DNA of 64,000 nt, from NCBI GenBank assembly GCA_001630475.1, contig KV419426.1, forward strand, positions 266,939 to 330,938, in the 5' to 3' direction. The stretch is from Sistotremastrum niveocremeum HHB9708 (lineage: Eukaryota; Basidiomycota; Agaricomycetes; Sistotremastrales; Sistotremastraceae). The translations under genes and the position numbers were made by a program. The notes beneath the pieces were generated by a model. That model saw only the letters and a program-made list of their open reading frames with translations. It did no database searches and was not told the DNA's origin. Every line of letters begins with the position of its first letter. The first letter of the stretch is position 1. Positions 1 through 13,059 of this stretch are shown here, piece by piece.

Positions 1-86
1 GTTCCTTCGAGCTGCTGTCCATCTACCTCGTCGTTTGATAAGACTGTCAGCAGAACTCAAGTCCGGATCCAACCACAGTCGCAGGC

Positions 87-2045
87 ATGGATCCTAACAT
101 CATGGACTTGAATGCCATGGATCCGGAGGGGATCCCTGACCCTCAGTTACTGGATCAGTTCCTCGTGGATCTACCCGCGGATATGGAACTGGAATTGCCT
201 TTGGTTCCAGACGACATGCCTGAGCCTGACGCACCTAACGGGTGGGATGCCATGATGGCGCATATTAACAACCACCAACAGGGTGGTCGACCAGACCTCA
301 GCGTTGGAAAATCGATAAAGGAGATGGTTCGCGCGCGATTGGAGCTTCTTTCTTATGGGCACCATTGGGCTGGATTGGGAGACGACGGGGAAGGCCTTGC
401 AGCACGCGGGTTTGTTGCTGCTTCTGTGCCTCCTATCGAAGGCGGAGTGAAGGACTGTCTTGGGAAGATGATGAAGATTATTATCGGAGATTACGAGCAC
501 GGAATCCAGACTCAATTACACCTGGTATGTCAATCAAGCGATACGTGCTACGCATCTTATCTCCTTCTGCCTTCCCGACAATGAATATAGGTGCCTGCAC
601 TCCTGGCTCAGGTCCGAGACCATATCCGAGCCTTCTATGATTTCAAAATAGCGCACATAAGATCCCCTCGGCTTGAATATTGCGATTTCATCGTAGTCAT
701 CCAGGTCACACAGGCCCTGCATGAGTGTGGTCTAACCCTCCAACTCGACCCTCCTCGTCTCGAGGCCTTGATGCAGGTTGCAGGTGCGGAAATGGAGCAT
801 ATTGTCTTGGATGTTGGACTCGATGTCGGAGGTCTCTACGAAGCAGCAAAGAAGTACGAGGATGATGTCGGCCATTCCCAGGAAAAACATCATCAGTGGA
901 ACGGACGCCCAATTTACACAACGACCCAAGCAATTATGAGGACCGCGAATAAAGACATCGCTCCCTTCGCTTTGTGTCATTTCTACGTGGATATCATGGT
1001 TGCGTTGCTGCTAAATCGCTCCTGCAAATCTCCTCTCGAGACTGACATCCTGGATCATACCCAACGGAGGAGCAAGGCTATGCAAAAACTCGTGCATTGG
1101 AGCACGGATAAAGAGTTAAGACGCGCTTTCGCGGCTGGTTTGTCCGACGCAATGAGACCGATTTATTGGGACATCGAGTTACTTGTGGAGTTTTGTCAAG
1201 CGGGGGGGCTGGCAGCGTTGATTGCTGATTCTGTATGAATTCTCCTCTTCACTGATTTTGTTTGGGGAGTGATGACCTATCGCAGACGAACTTCAGTGCA
1301 TGCTGCGTGGTCGCTCGAGATGCTTTCCTGGATTTACCCGACGATGCTTGGGATGACCAGACGGAAGAGTCTTTGTCTAGTGTGACTGGAGTGCTGGCGG
1401 ATATCCGCTCATGGCCTGATTCTTCGAAGGTGTGTATCATCTTCCCTGAAATCTCTCTTCTCCTCTGTTGATTAGAAGAAACAGGATTTCGAGATACTCT
1501 GTAAAGCAAGCTACAACATATATCAGCGATATGGCCTGGAGCCCTTCAAAACTCGGGTCTCGAAACAGACGGAGTCTGATCCACCGCTCTTTTACTATCT
1601 CGTTAGGAGGCTCGAGAGGGATTTTCGAGAAGATATACTAATGAGGACTGAAGATGATTGGAATTCCATCATCAAAGAGCTCTCTACTATCCCGAGAAAG
1701 GCGGAGAAACGTATGCGATGGACTAGGCTCTCTACGGCGGATCGATGGCGCTGCATGGAGGATTACGTATGCGATAATCCAGACTGTGAACAAACCATCG
1801 AACTCTCGCGACTTCGTCGACTTTGGGCAACAGGATCCGGCAAACCCGACTTTGACGAGAAGCTCGACAAATGGGTTCGAGGGATCAAAATTTGTCAAGC
1901 TTGTCGGAAGACCACGTATTGCTCCCAGGAATGTCAAAAAGCGGAGTGGCCGAGACATAAGCGACCGTGCCGTTGGTATGCTAGGAGATATGGCGCTGCT
2001 GTAAATCCACCTAATGCGCCAGCACCTCCGGATCCTGTTGCTTGA
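87..2045 (+). CDS. MYND zinc-finger protein, array member 1
   Basis: Multi-exon gene of a locally expanded MYND-finger family. I read exons about 87-524, 591-1232, 1286-1429 and from about 1472 to the stop at 2045; the introns have GT-AG ends and joining them keeps the family reading frame. Family blocks in order are an acidic, Met/Pro/Leu-rich N-terminus, a GGV-x-DCLGKM-like block, the core LTLQLDPPRL, a LPDDAWD block and the C-terminal finger. Finger ligands seen are CDNPDC, then about 35 residues, CQAC, YCSQEC and H-x3-C. MYND fingers usually mediate protein contacts; the partner is unknown. The ATG at 87 opens the longest family-like N-terminus. The next paralogue follows on the same strand after about 340 bp. 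No transmembrane segment or signal peptide is visible. Confidence 0.8.
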
Positions 2046-2386
2046 ACCTAAAGGAGTGTGCTAGAATATACTAACGTATTATTAGGTTCGGAAGGCCTGT
2101 ATAACTGATACCGTAGACTTAGGTGAATACATGTATTTACTATTTAGAGTGTTTTCCGTGTAACATAGCAATCATGCATTATGCACCGACATTTGTGCTA
2201 GCAAGGACCTGGGTAATGAGACCCTGAATCGAAGTCACATACTTCGCCAAACAATGACAATCTTAGGCTGACGAGGTCAAAATGTAACATTCTCGTTCTT
2301 ACCCTCACTCTGGATCTTGTCAGTCCGAGTTTTCTTGATCTATCATCTCCCTCGGCCTCTTAACATCTTACGACACGCAAGTACCC
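2046..2386. other. Intergenic spacer, MYND-1 to MYND-2
   Basis: No gene, repeat or RNA is recognised here. It should hold the MYND-1 terminator and MYND-2 promoter. Confidence 0.4.
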
Positions 2387-4273
2387 ATGGACGAGGAAGA
2401 TTTTGCGAATTTAAACCTCAACTTAAACCAACTGGACCTCAACGCGCCGAACGGCGGGCTGCTCAACGGTCAACCATGGCAAAGATTTCAAGCGTTGCTC
2501 GCAACTCACGAAGGCGCGATGGAACGCCTGGGAAATACTGGTCATCCAGACTCTGGAGCGACGCAATTGAAACAATCTGTGAAGGACAGACTGCAGTTGA
2601 CTCGAGGAGCTTACCAGATGAATCAGATCATGGGTGGAGGTTTCGCAGCCGAAGGCACTGCTAGTCTTTCGAAACCACCTATAAAGAACGGAATGATGAG
2701 CTGCGTTAAGAAGCTGCGGAAGATTGTCATCAAGGACTATGACAATGGCATTCAGTCTAATTCCACACTGGTCAGTCAATTTCGCCAAACCCGTTTTCTC
2801 AGTGAATCGACCTAGCATTTTAGGTACCCGCGCTGATAACCCGTATCCAAGAGTTATTCCAGGCTTACTACCGGTTTCAAGTGACTTCCAATAGGACGCC
2901 CGAGTTGATGTTCTGTGACTTCCCGAGTGTCTTCGCTGTGTCTTATATCCTCCATGAGGTCGGCTTGACCCTTCAACTTGACCCTCCTCGTCTCGCAGCG
3001 CTTCTGAGTGCAGCTGGCCCTGAACTTGAGAGTGTGTTATTCGATAGCGCACCTCTCATCGGTCTTTCCCGCCGAACTGTGATGGAGTACGAGGAAGATC
3101 TAACTTACCGAGGAGACCTGGATGAAGCCAGTGACAATACGATCTGGAACATAGCGGAGAAAGTAGGAGAGGATCTCGCGGGCTATGCCAGTGTTTACTT
3201 CCATGCGGATGTCATGATTGCTTTCCTCATGACCGCGGGATCAACGGAGGATGAGAGAAGACGGGAGCAGAAGGCGCTGGAGCGCTTGGTCCTGTGGTCC
3301 ACCAAGAAGACTTTGCGCGCGGCATTTGGAGATACCTTGGCAGATGCTCTCAGGCCGATTTACTGGGATCAGAATCTGCTCACAAAGTTCTGTCGAGCGG
3401 GTGGTATCAGCGCTCTTATGTTGGACTGCGTTCGTCATTTTCTCTCAATGTCGATCTATCCGGGCTTACATTATCACTCCCTTATAGAGCACGTCTGCGT
3501 GCAATTCAATCGCTAAGAAGGCCGTTGGTACATTACCCGCCGCCGCATGGGAGACCCATGATGCGACTTCACTTTTAACTACGACGCAATCGCTGGCGCA
3601 GCTGAAGAAGCTTGACGAGTCTTGGAAGGTTTGCTTCCTACGATCATCGAGTCCGTGCTATCTCTGATATATAACTTAGCCTCTCGATCTATTGATCCTC
3701 GGATGCCACAATATCTACAGAAATTACGGGATTGCCCCATTCATCAAAGCTTCGGAAGTCATGAACTGGGAAGATCCAATGTTTTTCAGTTATCTTGCTC
3801 GCCAACTGCAGCAACGGGGACTCCCTCAACAGACCGAAATCGAAATCCGAGCACTTTACGACGAATTCGACAATGCACCACTCGACATCAAAATTCGATG
3901 CAGGTGGTTCGCCCTTGACGCTTCTGGAAGATGGGATTTCATCGAACTCTACGGTTGCGATAATGAGGAGTGTCGCGAGAGGGCCGAATTCCTTCGGCTT
4001 CGCAGAATCGAAAGCTCTCACGACCAGAAAACCGAGACAAAATTATACGAATGGGGTCTGGCTACGATTTCTTGTGAAGCTTGTCATGCTGCGAATTACT
4101 GCAGTACAAATTGCCGCGAGGCCGCGCTGTTGTCGCATGCGGGGCCATGTGCTCGAGCACAGGAAGGCCCGGCCCAGCCTGAGGATCAGGCCCAGGAACA
4201 GGATGATGATGGTTGGGAAGACTTGCCCGATGATTTCGACATCGAAGCTGAAGAATTCGAAGTCCAGGTTTGA
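2387..4273 (+). CDS. MYND zinc-finger protein, array member 2
   Basis: Second array paralogue with the same exon layout. Exon 1 starts MDEEDFANLNLNLNQLDLNA; exon 2 carries FKVT-type and LTLQLDPPRL blocks and RPIYWD; exon 3 encodes LPAAAWETHDATSLL; the last exon begins ILGCHNIYRNYG. The finger has CDNEEC, CEAC, YCSTNC and a final H-x3-C, followed by an acidic Gln/Asp/Glu tail ending at 4273. It is closest to array member 3, sharing the last-exon start ILGCHNIY(R/K)NYGI and CHAANYCS. The third exon must be read in a frame different from the longest open frame, found by alignment to member 3. Role is inferred only as a protein-interaction adaptor. Confidence 0.8.
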
Positions 4274-5187
4274 TTTTTCGCGTTTGAGCTTAATTTCTCA
4301 ATGAATCTCCTCTATACCTACTCATATCAGCCATCTATAATGTCATACTTTGAATTGGTGCTTCAAATCATGCTTAACAGAAATTTGACAAATCGTTTGG
4401 ACGTGTGCGGTGTCATCCAGCTTCAAGCTTCAACAAGCCCCTGCTCAGCCCCTGTGATACTCTAGCTGTAGCCGAAAGCACGCCGAAGAGCTAGCGACTC
4501 GTTAGTTCGAAAAGAAGAAGATAAATCAAGGCAAAATAATAATAATAGAATACTTCTACAAGATATCTCAGGCCCCAGGTGGTTAGTCATTCTTTGTCCT
4601 CGATATCCAGTGCAATCAGCCTTCTCTCAGGTTATTGGCTGGCGTGCCCGTCGGCTTCGCGGCAACGGTTCCCTTCCTTGATCACTTTCTTTGGGCTCCT
4701 GATCATCCTCCCCGGCTTTCTTCCCATGGATGAAACGGGGTGGCTTGCTACAGAGCACTGGATGAAGTCTGTGGAATATTCTATGGAGTAAATGGGAACC
4801 TGGAGATGTCGAAAAGGCCTGTGCGGATGAGAGTCATGCCGAGGATCAGGGGTGCATCGGTGGAGAGCATGGTTTTCAGCGCAAGTGAGTAGATCACGTG
4901 AATGAAATAGCAAGTCTTCCTTTTTTCGCCGTGCCATCAGGATTTGAATTCTACCACAAAAACGCGCCAGGAGTGGGCCGCGGACATCCTGGATGCTACC
5001 GAGGTCGCCGAGCGTTCATCGGAAGCAAACGCGAAACCCCGGAAAGGAAAGTCAAGAAGCTTTGCCACGTGATCAACCCTTTGTTTGGGCGCCTACCACT
5101 CTGGCGACGCCTTTGTTCTTTTGCAGCAACGTTTTTGTCGGCTGGTTGTCGCCCCGTATCTGTCTCCCCTCTCCTCTCTCACAGACG
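4274..5187. other. Spacer between MYND-2 and FunK1 gene
   Basis: About 0.9 kb with no supported gene. An open frame runs in phase into the FunK1 ORF from 4993, but its residues look like translated leader sequence, so I treat it as 5' UTR and promoter. A short AT-rich stretch lies near 4536-4550. Confidence 0.4.
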
Positions 5188-7854
5188 ATGGAGGATTCGA
5201 CTGGCCACTCGCTCACGCCTTCACTCCAACGGCGTATCGCAGATATTATCGAGGACACTCCAAGGTCGGCTCCCACCACTGGAGGTGTACCGAGCGCGAC
5301 CGAACGAAATGAAAGTATCGAACCGGTCTTGAGGACGGAACTCGCGGATGGCCTCTCCCTGGATGCAGATGATTTCTTTGATAAAATTCTCCATTGCGAC
5401 AGATATACAAAGCAGCAAGTGAAACGCTGTTTCACGGCTTTAGTCATGCAGAACCTATACGACGACGTGAAGAAGCAATTCGATATTCCCAGCAGTGGCC
5501 TCGAGAAGGATATGTATCCACCTCTGATCAAAGTCATCAACGCGATCACGAAATCAGCCAAGGAAGGCGGGGTCCCAGACGTCGATGAGACAATCTGGCG
5601 AGAGGTCCACCGCGGGATCCAGGGGAAAGACCCCAATCACCAATCTATCTTCCCCGACATCGCCGGCGCGAAGCGCGCACAAGGACCTGCCAATCCACTT
5701 CTGGAAGCTGCAATCAAAGCCGCCTCCGACGAGATTCTCTCATGGCAACTCATCGGGAATATCTGTGAGGTGAAGACTCACGCAAACAAGGACACCGACA
5801 CCGAACTCCACCTCCAGCTCGCCAAATACGCGCGCAAAGTCCTCATGTATCAGCGAGGCAGACGTCGATTCGTCCTGGGCTGGACGTTATGTGGCGACGT
5901 TGTGCGAGCATGGCTCTTTGATCGCGCAGGAGGACTCTCATCCAGATCATTTAACTATCACGCCGATCCTGATCTATTCATCCGAATGATCATCTCCTTG
6001 TCTTCAATGTCCTCTGAGGAACTCGGATACGACCCAACTATCACGCAAAACCCCGATGGAAAACTCATCCTCGACTTCACTTATCGGGATAGCGATGGAA
6101 ATTTCCAAACCGAAAAATATGTTATTACCGAATCCATCGTTCCAAGACCTTCGCTTCGCGGCCGCGGCACCGTCGTCTGGAGGGCCTACAAATTATCGGA
6201 CGAAGGTGTCCCGGAGGCTAAACGACAATATTACGCGATCAAGGATTCCTGGCGAGACCTGCATCGCGATCGAAACGAAGGATATTTCTTCGAGCAAATC
6301 GAGGGTCTCGGTCCCAAGGACGGTGTCGTTAAATTCATTCAGTTCGCCGCGGTCGAGATCGGCAACAAGACGGCGGCTAAACGTCCTGACACCATCGAGA
6401 TGACGGTCAGACAAGGCGTGCAGGGTTCACGCGGGTCCGAGTTCGACCATCGAGGTCATGTTCGTTTGTTGATGGAGGAAGTCGGCGTGACTCTGGATGG
6501 CTTTGCGTCACTCCGCGAGCTCATTGGCGTTCTCATGGACGCGATTCAAGGTCAACTCACTCTTCTCTCGTCTTGAACGCCCTCTGACAACGGATATGAA
6601 TTTAGGGCATCGCAACCTCATGAACAAAAACATTCTGCATCGCGACGTCAGCTTCGGTAACATACTGATGACTGAGGAAATCGACGAAGAACTCGGAAGA
6701 CGAAGAGGCTATCTAATCGACCTCGATTTTGCCAAGGACTTGACTCCAAAGGCAAACGACCAAGAAGATCGAGAGGACGCGGAATCCGCTAAGAAAGGAA
6801 AGAAGGGAAAGAAGGCTCGAGTAACCGTGAGTGTCCAGCAAGGCTCGATCACAAATCCCTGATTTCGCTCAGGGGACGTTGCCGTTCATCGCAATCGACG
6901 TGCTTTGCACCGATGAAAATCATCGGGACGTACATGACCTAGAATCTTTCTTCTGGGTTCTCCTCTGGATGTGTCTGAAATATCTAGGACCCCACTTCAA
7001 CCCGATTAAGCCAAGGCCGGAATCCGAAGATGTCCATCCATATCGCGCCCTACGACGGTTGCTTGTGTGTCGCGATCTCCGAGAAGGGGGGCATAACAAG
7101 CTCAGCATACTGAGGGAGTGTCAAAACCAAAATGATATCGCAGACATGATCAACCCTTATTTCCACGACCTCATACCTTGCATTCAAAGTCTTGCTGTGA
7201 TCATTTCAAGAGGCCAAACTCGTGACATTGACGTACGGATCGGCATACCTCCGGTTACTAATGATGAACGAACATACGACAAATTCTTGGAGATCCTCAA
7301 GGAAACGTACGATGGCTTGCCTGAATTTGAGGCTCTACACGTTGATGTTGAAACGAACAATCTCATCGAGAGATTTAAGCAAGCGTCAGTGCCCACTTCG
7401 TTGTTGTCAAACTTCCAACTCACGTGTGTTCAGGCGCTTGGATTCTAAACTTGATGCCGAGGAAGAGGAACAGTTGTTCACCGACAGGGATCAGAGTTTA
7501 GGTTCCTTCGAGTGTGTATTCCTATCTTCTTCGGGTCCCGTCCTCGCTAATCGCAGTTTCAGACAATACCAAAGATCGCGCAGCTACAGTCGGCCAGCGA
7601 CTCCTACTCGAGGGAAATCGCGGACCACGAGGGCTCCTCCTGCACCTCGTGCCAAAGCGAAGCATACACCTCAACAGGAGCCGATTTTCGCGACAGGGCT
7701 ATCTGCAACGCAACCCGCGGAACCGATCCAACGAATGACGCGCAGTAGATCGCGAGCTGCCGCACAGGTGCCGCAGGGAGCGAATGCAACTGATCAACCA
7801 GTGGAAGGTGGTAGTAAACCGAAGACGACAAAATCGACGACGAAGAAGCGTTGA
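5188..7854 (+). CDS. FunK1-type fungal protein kinase
   Basis: Large fungal-specific kinase of the FunK1 group, a family expanded in multicellular basidiomycetes. Visible parts are an N-terminal helical region, a central block with GWTLCGDVVRAWLFDRAG, the kinase start VPRPSLRGRGTVVWRA, a catalytic loop HRDVSFGNIL, a metal-binding block YLIDLDFAKDL, then GTLPFIAIDVL and HDLESFFWVLLW. Exons I can join are 5188-6550, 6606-6826, 6873-7384 and from 7434, each join restoring the frame. The C-terminus is basic and low-complexity, rich in Arg, Thr and Lys, and may bind nucleic acid. I chose the ATG at 5188 because the in-frame upstream residues look untranslated. The gene sits inside the MYND array, with no sign of a functional link. 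Substrate is unknown. Confidence 0.85.
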
Positions 7855-8352
7855 TGAGATCGAGCTAGGCTGGACCACAGAATATGTGAAAGCCCGTTCA
7901 CCTGCTCAAGCAATCTCGTTCGACGTGACCACCGCTGACCGCGTTAGGCGTTCATCCAGCGTTGAGTTCACGAATGTTTGGGCGACTTCAGATAGCTCAT
8001 ACATGATTCTCATTATCTCATGAATATATTACGACCAAATCCATGTTATGCAATCTCTATACTGAGAAATTTCACGTCGAAACATTTTCTGATTTGTAGT
8101 GTTCGATATCCGTGCATATGGATATCCAAACTCGCCTCTGCCTAATCAGATTGGATTGCATTCACTGAAGAGTTTGGAAAGCATGCCGTGACACTCGTAT
8201 GATCATCCCGCACGTACACTGCGACAAATAGATGTAATCCAACGATCACCCGTGTCCTTGCTAGTCGGGTTGACTGAATCCCCTTTCTGAGTCTTAGTCC
8301 TTGGACTTTTCCATTTATCAAGGCTCCCAGGGCTGCCAGACTTTTCTTCCCC
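7855..8352. other. Spacer between FunK1 gene and MYND-3
   Basis: Nothing recognised; presumed terminator of the kinase gene and promoter of MYND-3. Confidence 0.4.
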
Positions 8353-10207
8353 ATGGATGAAGAATTTGCACCGAACGATGGGCTTGACGGACTGCAGGAC
8401 GTCGGTTACCTCGACACATGGGAGACATTCGACGCGTACTTCGCGCGACATCATAATGATGTAGGCGAAATCGACGGCCTGGACGACGACGGTGCACCAC
8501 ATTCTCTTACTCTACAAGAAATCGTGAAGGAAGAGCTGGAATTGACCAGATCAGCGTATCAGCTCAGCAAAATGTATGGTGGATACGATGGAGGTTTCGC
8601 TGCTCCAGGAATAGTCTCTCCTACGAAGCCGACCGTAAAGAATGGGATGATGCACTGCATCAAAATGTTGCGGAAAATCGTCATTAAAGACTATGATGAT
8701 GGAGTAACACCCAACTTCGCTGCGGTTAGTAAATACGACAGACTTCGATTTCTTGACTGAGTCGTTATTTCAGATACCGGTGATCTTGAGGCGTATTCAA
8801 GAATTATTACACGCCTATTACAAGTTCAAAGTGACAGGGGTAAGGACGCCTGAGCTGATGTTCTGCGACTTCCCCAGCATCTTCTCAGTGTCATACGTCT
8901 TGCATGAGGTTGGCTTGACCCTCCAACTCGACCCTCCTCGTCTTGAAGTACTCATGAATGAAGTTGGCCCTCAACTGGAGGAAATGCTATTCGATGACGC
9001 GCACATCATCGGACGTTCTCGCCTGTCTGTTATAGAGCTGCAAGAGGTTATGTCCTACCGAGCAGAACTGAACGCAGACGATGAAAATACTATCGGCAGA
9101 ATGATGGAAATGTCAGAGAAGGACATGGCGGCTTATGCCAGTGTTTATTTCTATGCGGACGTTATGATCGGTTTTCTCATGACGGCGGGGACCACGGAAG
9201 ATCAACGCAGACGAGAACGGAAGTCTTTACAGAAACTGGTGCACTGGACGACAAACAACAATATGCGAGCGGTCTTTGGGGATACTCTAACGGATTCTCT
9301 TCGGTCAGTCTATCGTGATGAAAGCTTACTCATCAAGTTCTGTCGCGCGGGCGGTATTGGAGGTTTGATGTTTGATTGCGTGAGCCATCTTATATTTGCC
9401 CCAAATTATCCATGCTGACCATCTAATGACCGTTTAGACTATGACCGCGTGCAGTTCGATGGCTCAGAAGGCCGTTCGTTCATTACCCGAAGCCGCGTGG
9501 GAGGCCCATACATCGACTGCCCTGTTGAACACGACACGATCGATGGCGGAGATAAAGAAAGTACAGAACTCATGGAAGGTTTGCTTACTCTTGTTTTTTG
9601 GCTCGCCACCATCTCAAACTGGCAAAACTAGCCTCTGGATCTAATGATCCTTGGGTGTCACAATATCTATAAGAATTACGGAATCACACCGTTCATCGAA
9701 GCCTCAGAAACCATGGGTTGGGAGGAAGCTATGTTTTACAGCTACCTTGCTCATCAATTTCAGCAACGGGGACTCCCTCGACAAAGCGAAGATGAAATTC
9801 GAGCGCTTTACGAGGAATTCGACGATTCACCGCTCGACATCAAAGCTCGATGCAGATGGGCCGCCCTCAATCGTGCAGGGAGATGGGACTTCCTTGAGCT
9901 CTATGGTTGCGACAACGAGGAATGCTGCGAGAGGGCCGATTATCTTCGTCTTCGCACAATCAAAGCCTTCCGTGACGAGAAAACGGAGACAAGGCTATAC
10001 GAATGGGGCCAGGGCATGATTTCTTGCGAGGCCTGTCACGCTGCGAATTATTGCAGTTCGAAATGTCGAGAGATTGCATTGTCTTCGCATGCAGGGGCAT
10101 GTGCTCGTGCACAGGAAGGTCCGGCTCCGGCTCCGGCTCATGCTCATGGTCCCTGGCAAGACATGCTGGCCGGATTGGCAGCTGAACAATTTGAAGAGCC
10201 GTTTTGA
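8353..10207 (+). CDS. MYND zinc-finger protein, array member 3
   Basis: Third + strand paralogue. Exon 1 starts MDEEFAPNDGLDGL and contains the GGFAAPG block and NGMMHCIKMLRKIVIKDYDDG. Exon 2 has VRTPELMFCDFPSIF, LTLQLDPPRL and YASVYFYADVMIGFL. It reads RSVYRDESLL where most copies have RPIYWD. A third exon encodes LPEAAWEAH; the last starts ILGCHNIYKNYG. Finger ligands are CDNEEC, CEAC, YCSSKC and H-x3-C. The tail is Pro/Ala-rich and ends at 10207. A decayed copy of the finger-coding part lies at about 29676-30058 on the opposite strand, upstream of MYND-8, as expected if this end was part of the inverted duplication. Confidence 0.8.
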
Positions 10208-10489
10208 TTCTTCCGCCTTCCTTATACAATTTCACCCAACGACTCTACATTTTAACTAATCCTATAATTACTCACCTGTAGTTTTCACAACGCCATGCTT
10301 TGGTTCGGTGCTTCACAATTTCACATCATGATTCAGAATTACAAGGACCGTGGATGAAAATATGAAGACGGGCGGCTCTTTGCAAAAAAAATGTGACTCG
10401 CTTTCGTGATACCCTCGTCAAACCTGTCTCAGCTGTACGCTTCTGGTCGTCTTCGTGGCCATATTCGGCCGCGGTAGGTCACGACTTTA

Positions 10490-10499
10490 CCTTATAAGG
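10490..10499. promoter_or_regulatory. CArG-like palindrome upstream of MYND-4
   Basis: CCTTATAAGG fits the MADS-box (Mcm1/SRF) consensus CC(A/T)6GG exactly. It lies about 200 bp before the MYND-4 start and is kept at 29542-29551 upstream of MYND-8. The whole promoter was duplicated, so conservation alone does not prove function. Confidence 0.3.
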
Positions 10500-10696
10500 A
10501 AATAATGTGCTTCTTCGAAGTCGCACGCAAACCCAAAGATGACCAAACAGCGCGTCGCGGAATACAAAACCAGCATCACCCCTTCTCAATCCCCAGCACA
10601 CTCATTCTTCAACCGAGAGTAAGCAGCCTAGTACTCGACGCGATCTCAAGTAAACTGATGTTCTCACAAGATAGGAGCCCTTAGTAACGACAAGAG

Positions 10697-12835
10697 ATGG
10701 ACGGCGCTAATCCGCTCGATAATATTGACGGGAACGTGGCAGCAAATTTTGGCTTCAATGGACCTTTACCACCGAATTTCGACATGAATCAGGCCATGGC
10801 AGCCATGGCGGCGGCGATGGGGATGGATCCGAACGTGCCTATCGACGAAAACATTTTAGCTATGAACGACATGCTGCTAGACGACCTGGGCATGGATCCA
10901 GACCTGGCTATGGAGGAAGATATGCACGACGATGTGTGGGCCGATATGGACCTCGATGTCGGCGACGGCGCGCCGAATGCGGCAGGCATACTCCCCGACG
11001 GATGGAATGCATTGATGGCACAGGCGGCACAGCTCGAGGCCGCCAATGACGAAGCTCAGGCTCTTGGTCGACTCAGTGATAACATCGGCAAATCGGTGGA
11101 AGAAATCGTCGGCGAGAGACTGAAGCTTCTTCGCAGAGCCCATGACCAGGAGATGATGGGCTTCATGGGTGTGGCCGTCGGCGAAAGTGGATTCTCGATG
11201 CATGGATTCGTGGCACCCGCTGAGCCTCCCGTCGAAGGCGGGGTCATGCACTGTCTCGATTTGATAAGAAAATCATAATAGAGGATTATGATGAGGGCGT
11301 GGAGAACAAGACTGGATTCAAGACGGTGGGTCTTCATCACGCTTGGTGTCATCAATGGTATCCTGATACGACAACCCCAGATACCTTCCCTCTTGACTCG
11401 AATTCGAGATCTCCTTCGGGTCTTCTTCAACTTCAAAGTGGGGCACCTCAGGACTCGTGATCTAAACTACTGCGACTTTCCACAACTATTCGACGTTGCC
11501 TACGGACTTCACGAAGTCGGCTTGACAATCCAACTCGATCCTTCTCGCCTCAAAGCCCTGATGGAGGCCGCCGGTGCTGAAATTGAAAGGGTCGTATTGG
11601 ATGAAGGACTTGGCATGGGACCTTTTCGTCATCTCGCAAAGAAATATGAAGCGGAGATGTGTGACGCCTTGGGACAAGGAAGTGCGGGTTCCAATCCCAA
11701 CGAAGACGGTCCTAATACCTCTGAACTGATCCTGGAGAAATCCGAAGAGGACCTCGCCTCCTATGCCTCGGTTTATTTCTATGCAGATATCATGGTGGCT
11801 TTACTCCTAGATCGCTCGGATAACTCAGACGATCATGATCGTGCGCGGAGGAGAACCAAGGCCATGCAGAAACTTGTTCTGTGGTCTTCGAATGAGGACT
11901 TCAGAAACCTCTTTGGGGATTGTCTGTCAGATGCCATGCGTTCTGTGTATTGGGATACTGAGCTGTGTGTGGAATTTTGTCGGGCTGGAGGTCTGGCCTC
12001 GTTGATCCAAGACGCTGTACGAATATTCCTCTTCTTCTTTCTTGTTTGCGCTTCTGATCAGAATGTGTAGACCAATGGCGCTGCGTGTTGTAAGATGGCC
12101 CAAGAGGAGTTTCGCTTGTTGCCCGACGCAGCATGGAAAGATCAAACGGAAGGTGCATTGTCCGTTGCGACTAAATCTCTCGCCAATATAACAGGGGGAA
12201 CTCGTTCTCGCGAGGTAATCACTGTTATTCTCGTGTCTCTCGTGCTTCTTATTTCTCGCTCGACTCTTTAGAATTTCCAAATACTTTGCGCTGCAAGTTA
12301 CAACATCTATAAGTGGTACGGTATAGCCCCATTCGAGCGTCTATCGGTGACACGAAAATGGTCTGACTCACTGATGTTCTACCACATCATGAAAATGCTC
12401 AAGAAAGACGAAGAAGAAGGGAAACCCCAAAAGACCGAAGCAGAATGGGAACTCCTTATCCGCTCCCTCTCCAAGGTCCCTCGAAGTGTCGACAACCTAC
12501 TCCGTTGGTCCAGAGGCTCTTCCGCCGAGCGATGGAGCTACTTAGAACTCTATGGATGCCAAAACGAGAACTGCCCACACACAATCAAATTCGTGAGACT
12601 TCGGGAAATGCGAGCCAGGGGTCTGCGTGAAGGTGGTGAAGCTGAGATGGATGAGAGTCTGGAAGAGTGGAGTAAAGGGTTGAAAGGCTGTGATGAATGT
12701 CATTCGGCGATATATTGCTCTCTGGATTGCAAGAATGAGGACCGGACATCCCATGAGAGGATGTGTCGGTATCAACGCGCTCGGGAAGCAGGAAACTTGA
12801 ACATCGGTCCCGGGGGTATCCCAATTTTAGTTTAG
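10697..12835 (+). CDS. MYND zinc-finger protein, array member 4, with a frameshift
   Basis: Closest relative of MYND-8. Both open with a long N-terminus containing NVAANFGFNG, PPNFDMNQAMAAMAAAMGMD and acidic repeats. Later blocks are GLHEVGLTIQLDPSRLKAL-like, YASVYFYADIMVALLLDRS, RSVYWDTELCVEFC and the finger with CQNENC, CDEC, YCSLDC and H-x3-C, ending GPGGIPILV. At about 11267-11275 the run GATAAGAAAATCATAATAG lacks one base relative to the family reading IRK(I/K)(V/I)IEDYDEG, so the first exon ends early at a stop. Downstream exons stay open and family-like. It is either a very young pseudogene, a sequencing error in an A run, or rescued by unusual splicing. The conserved spacer and promoter show that duplication preceded or accompanied the lesion. 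Confidence 0.7.
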
Positions 12836-13059
12836 CTGGTACAAGTGGCGGGACTTCGACTTGGCGTATCGGTCGTTCCACTTTATATTTCGTAGCGAAT
12901 ATTAATTTGAGTCCAAGATAAAAGGCCTTAAGAGTAAAATACAACGATCGAAGCCGCGTTCCGACCAATTCCGCGTTGAACGTTGAACGTTGAAGATTTA
13001 CTTCCGCTTTCCTCTCATCCTGTCCTCATTGTTCGCGAATCCGAATAAACCTCGACTAA

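Larger units (their letters stand above)
9900..12985 (+). repeat. Left arm of an inverted segmental duplication
   Basis: The segment from the finger-coding end of MYND-3 through MYND-4 to just past its 3' spacer has a reverse-complement counterpart at about 27090-30060. Direct matches outside genes include a stretch near 10480-10560 (CCTTATAAGG and the following roughly 60 bp) against 29480-29560, and the exact 20-mer gccgcgttccgaccaattcc at 12953-12972, whose reverse complement lies at 27103-27122. Outer limits are approximate because they were judged by eye. Confidence 0.75.

Noticed and set aside
4993-5187. Upstream 65-residue extension of the FunK1 protein
   Set aside because: Low-quality residues with no kinase-family resemblance; better read as leader sequence.
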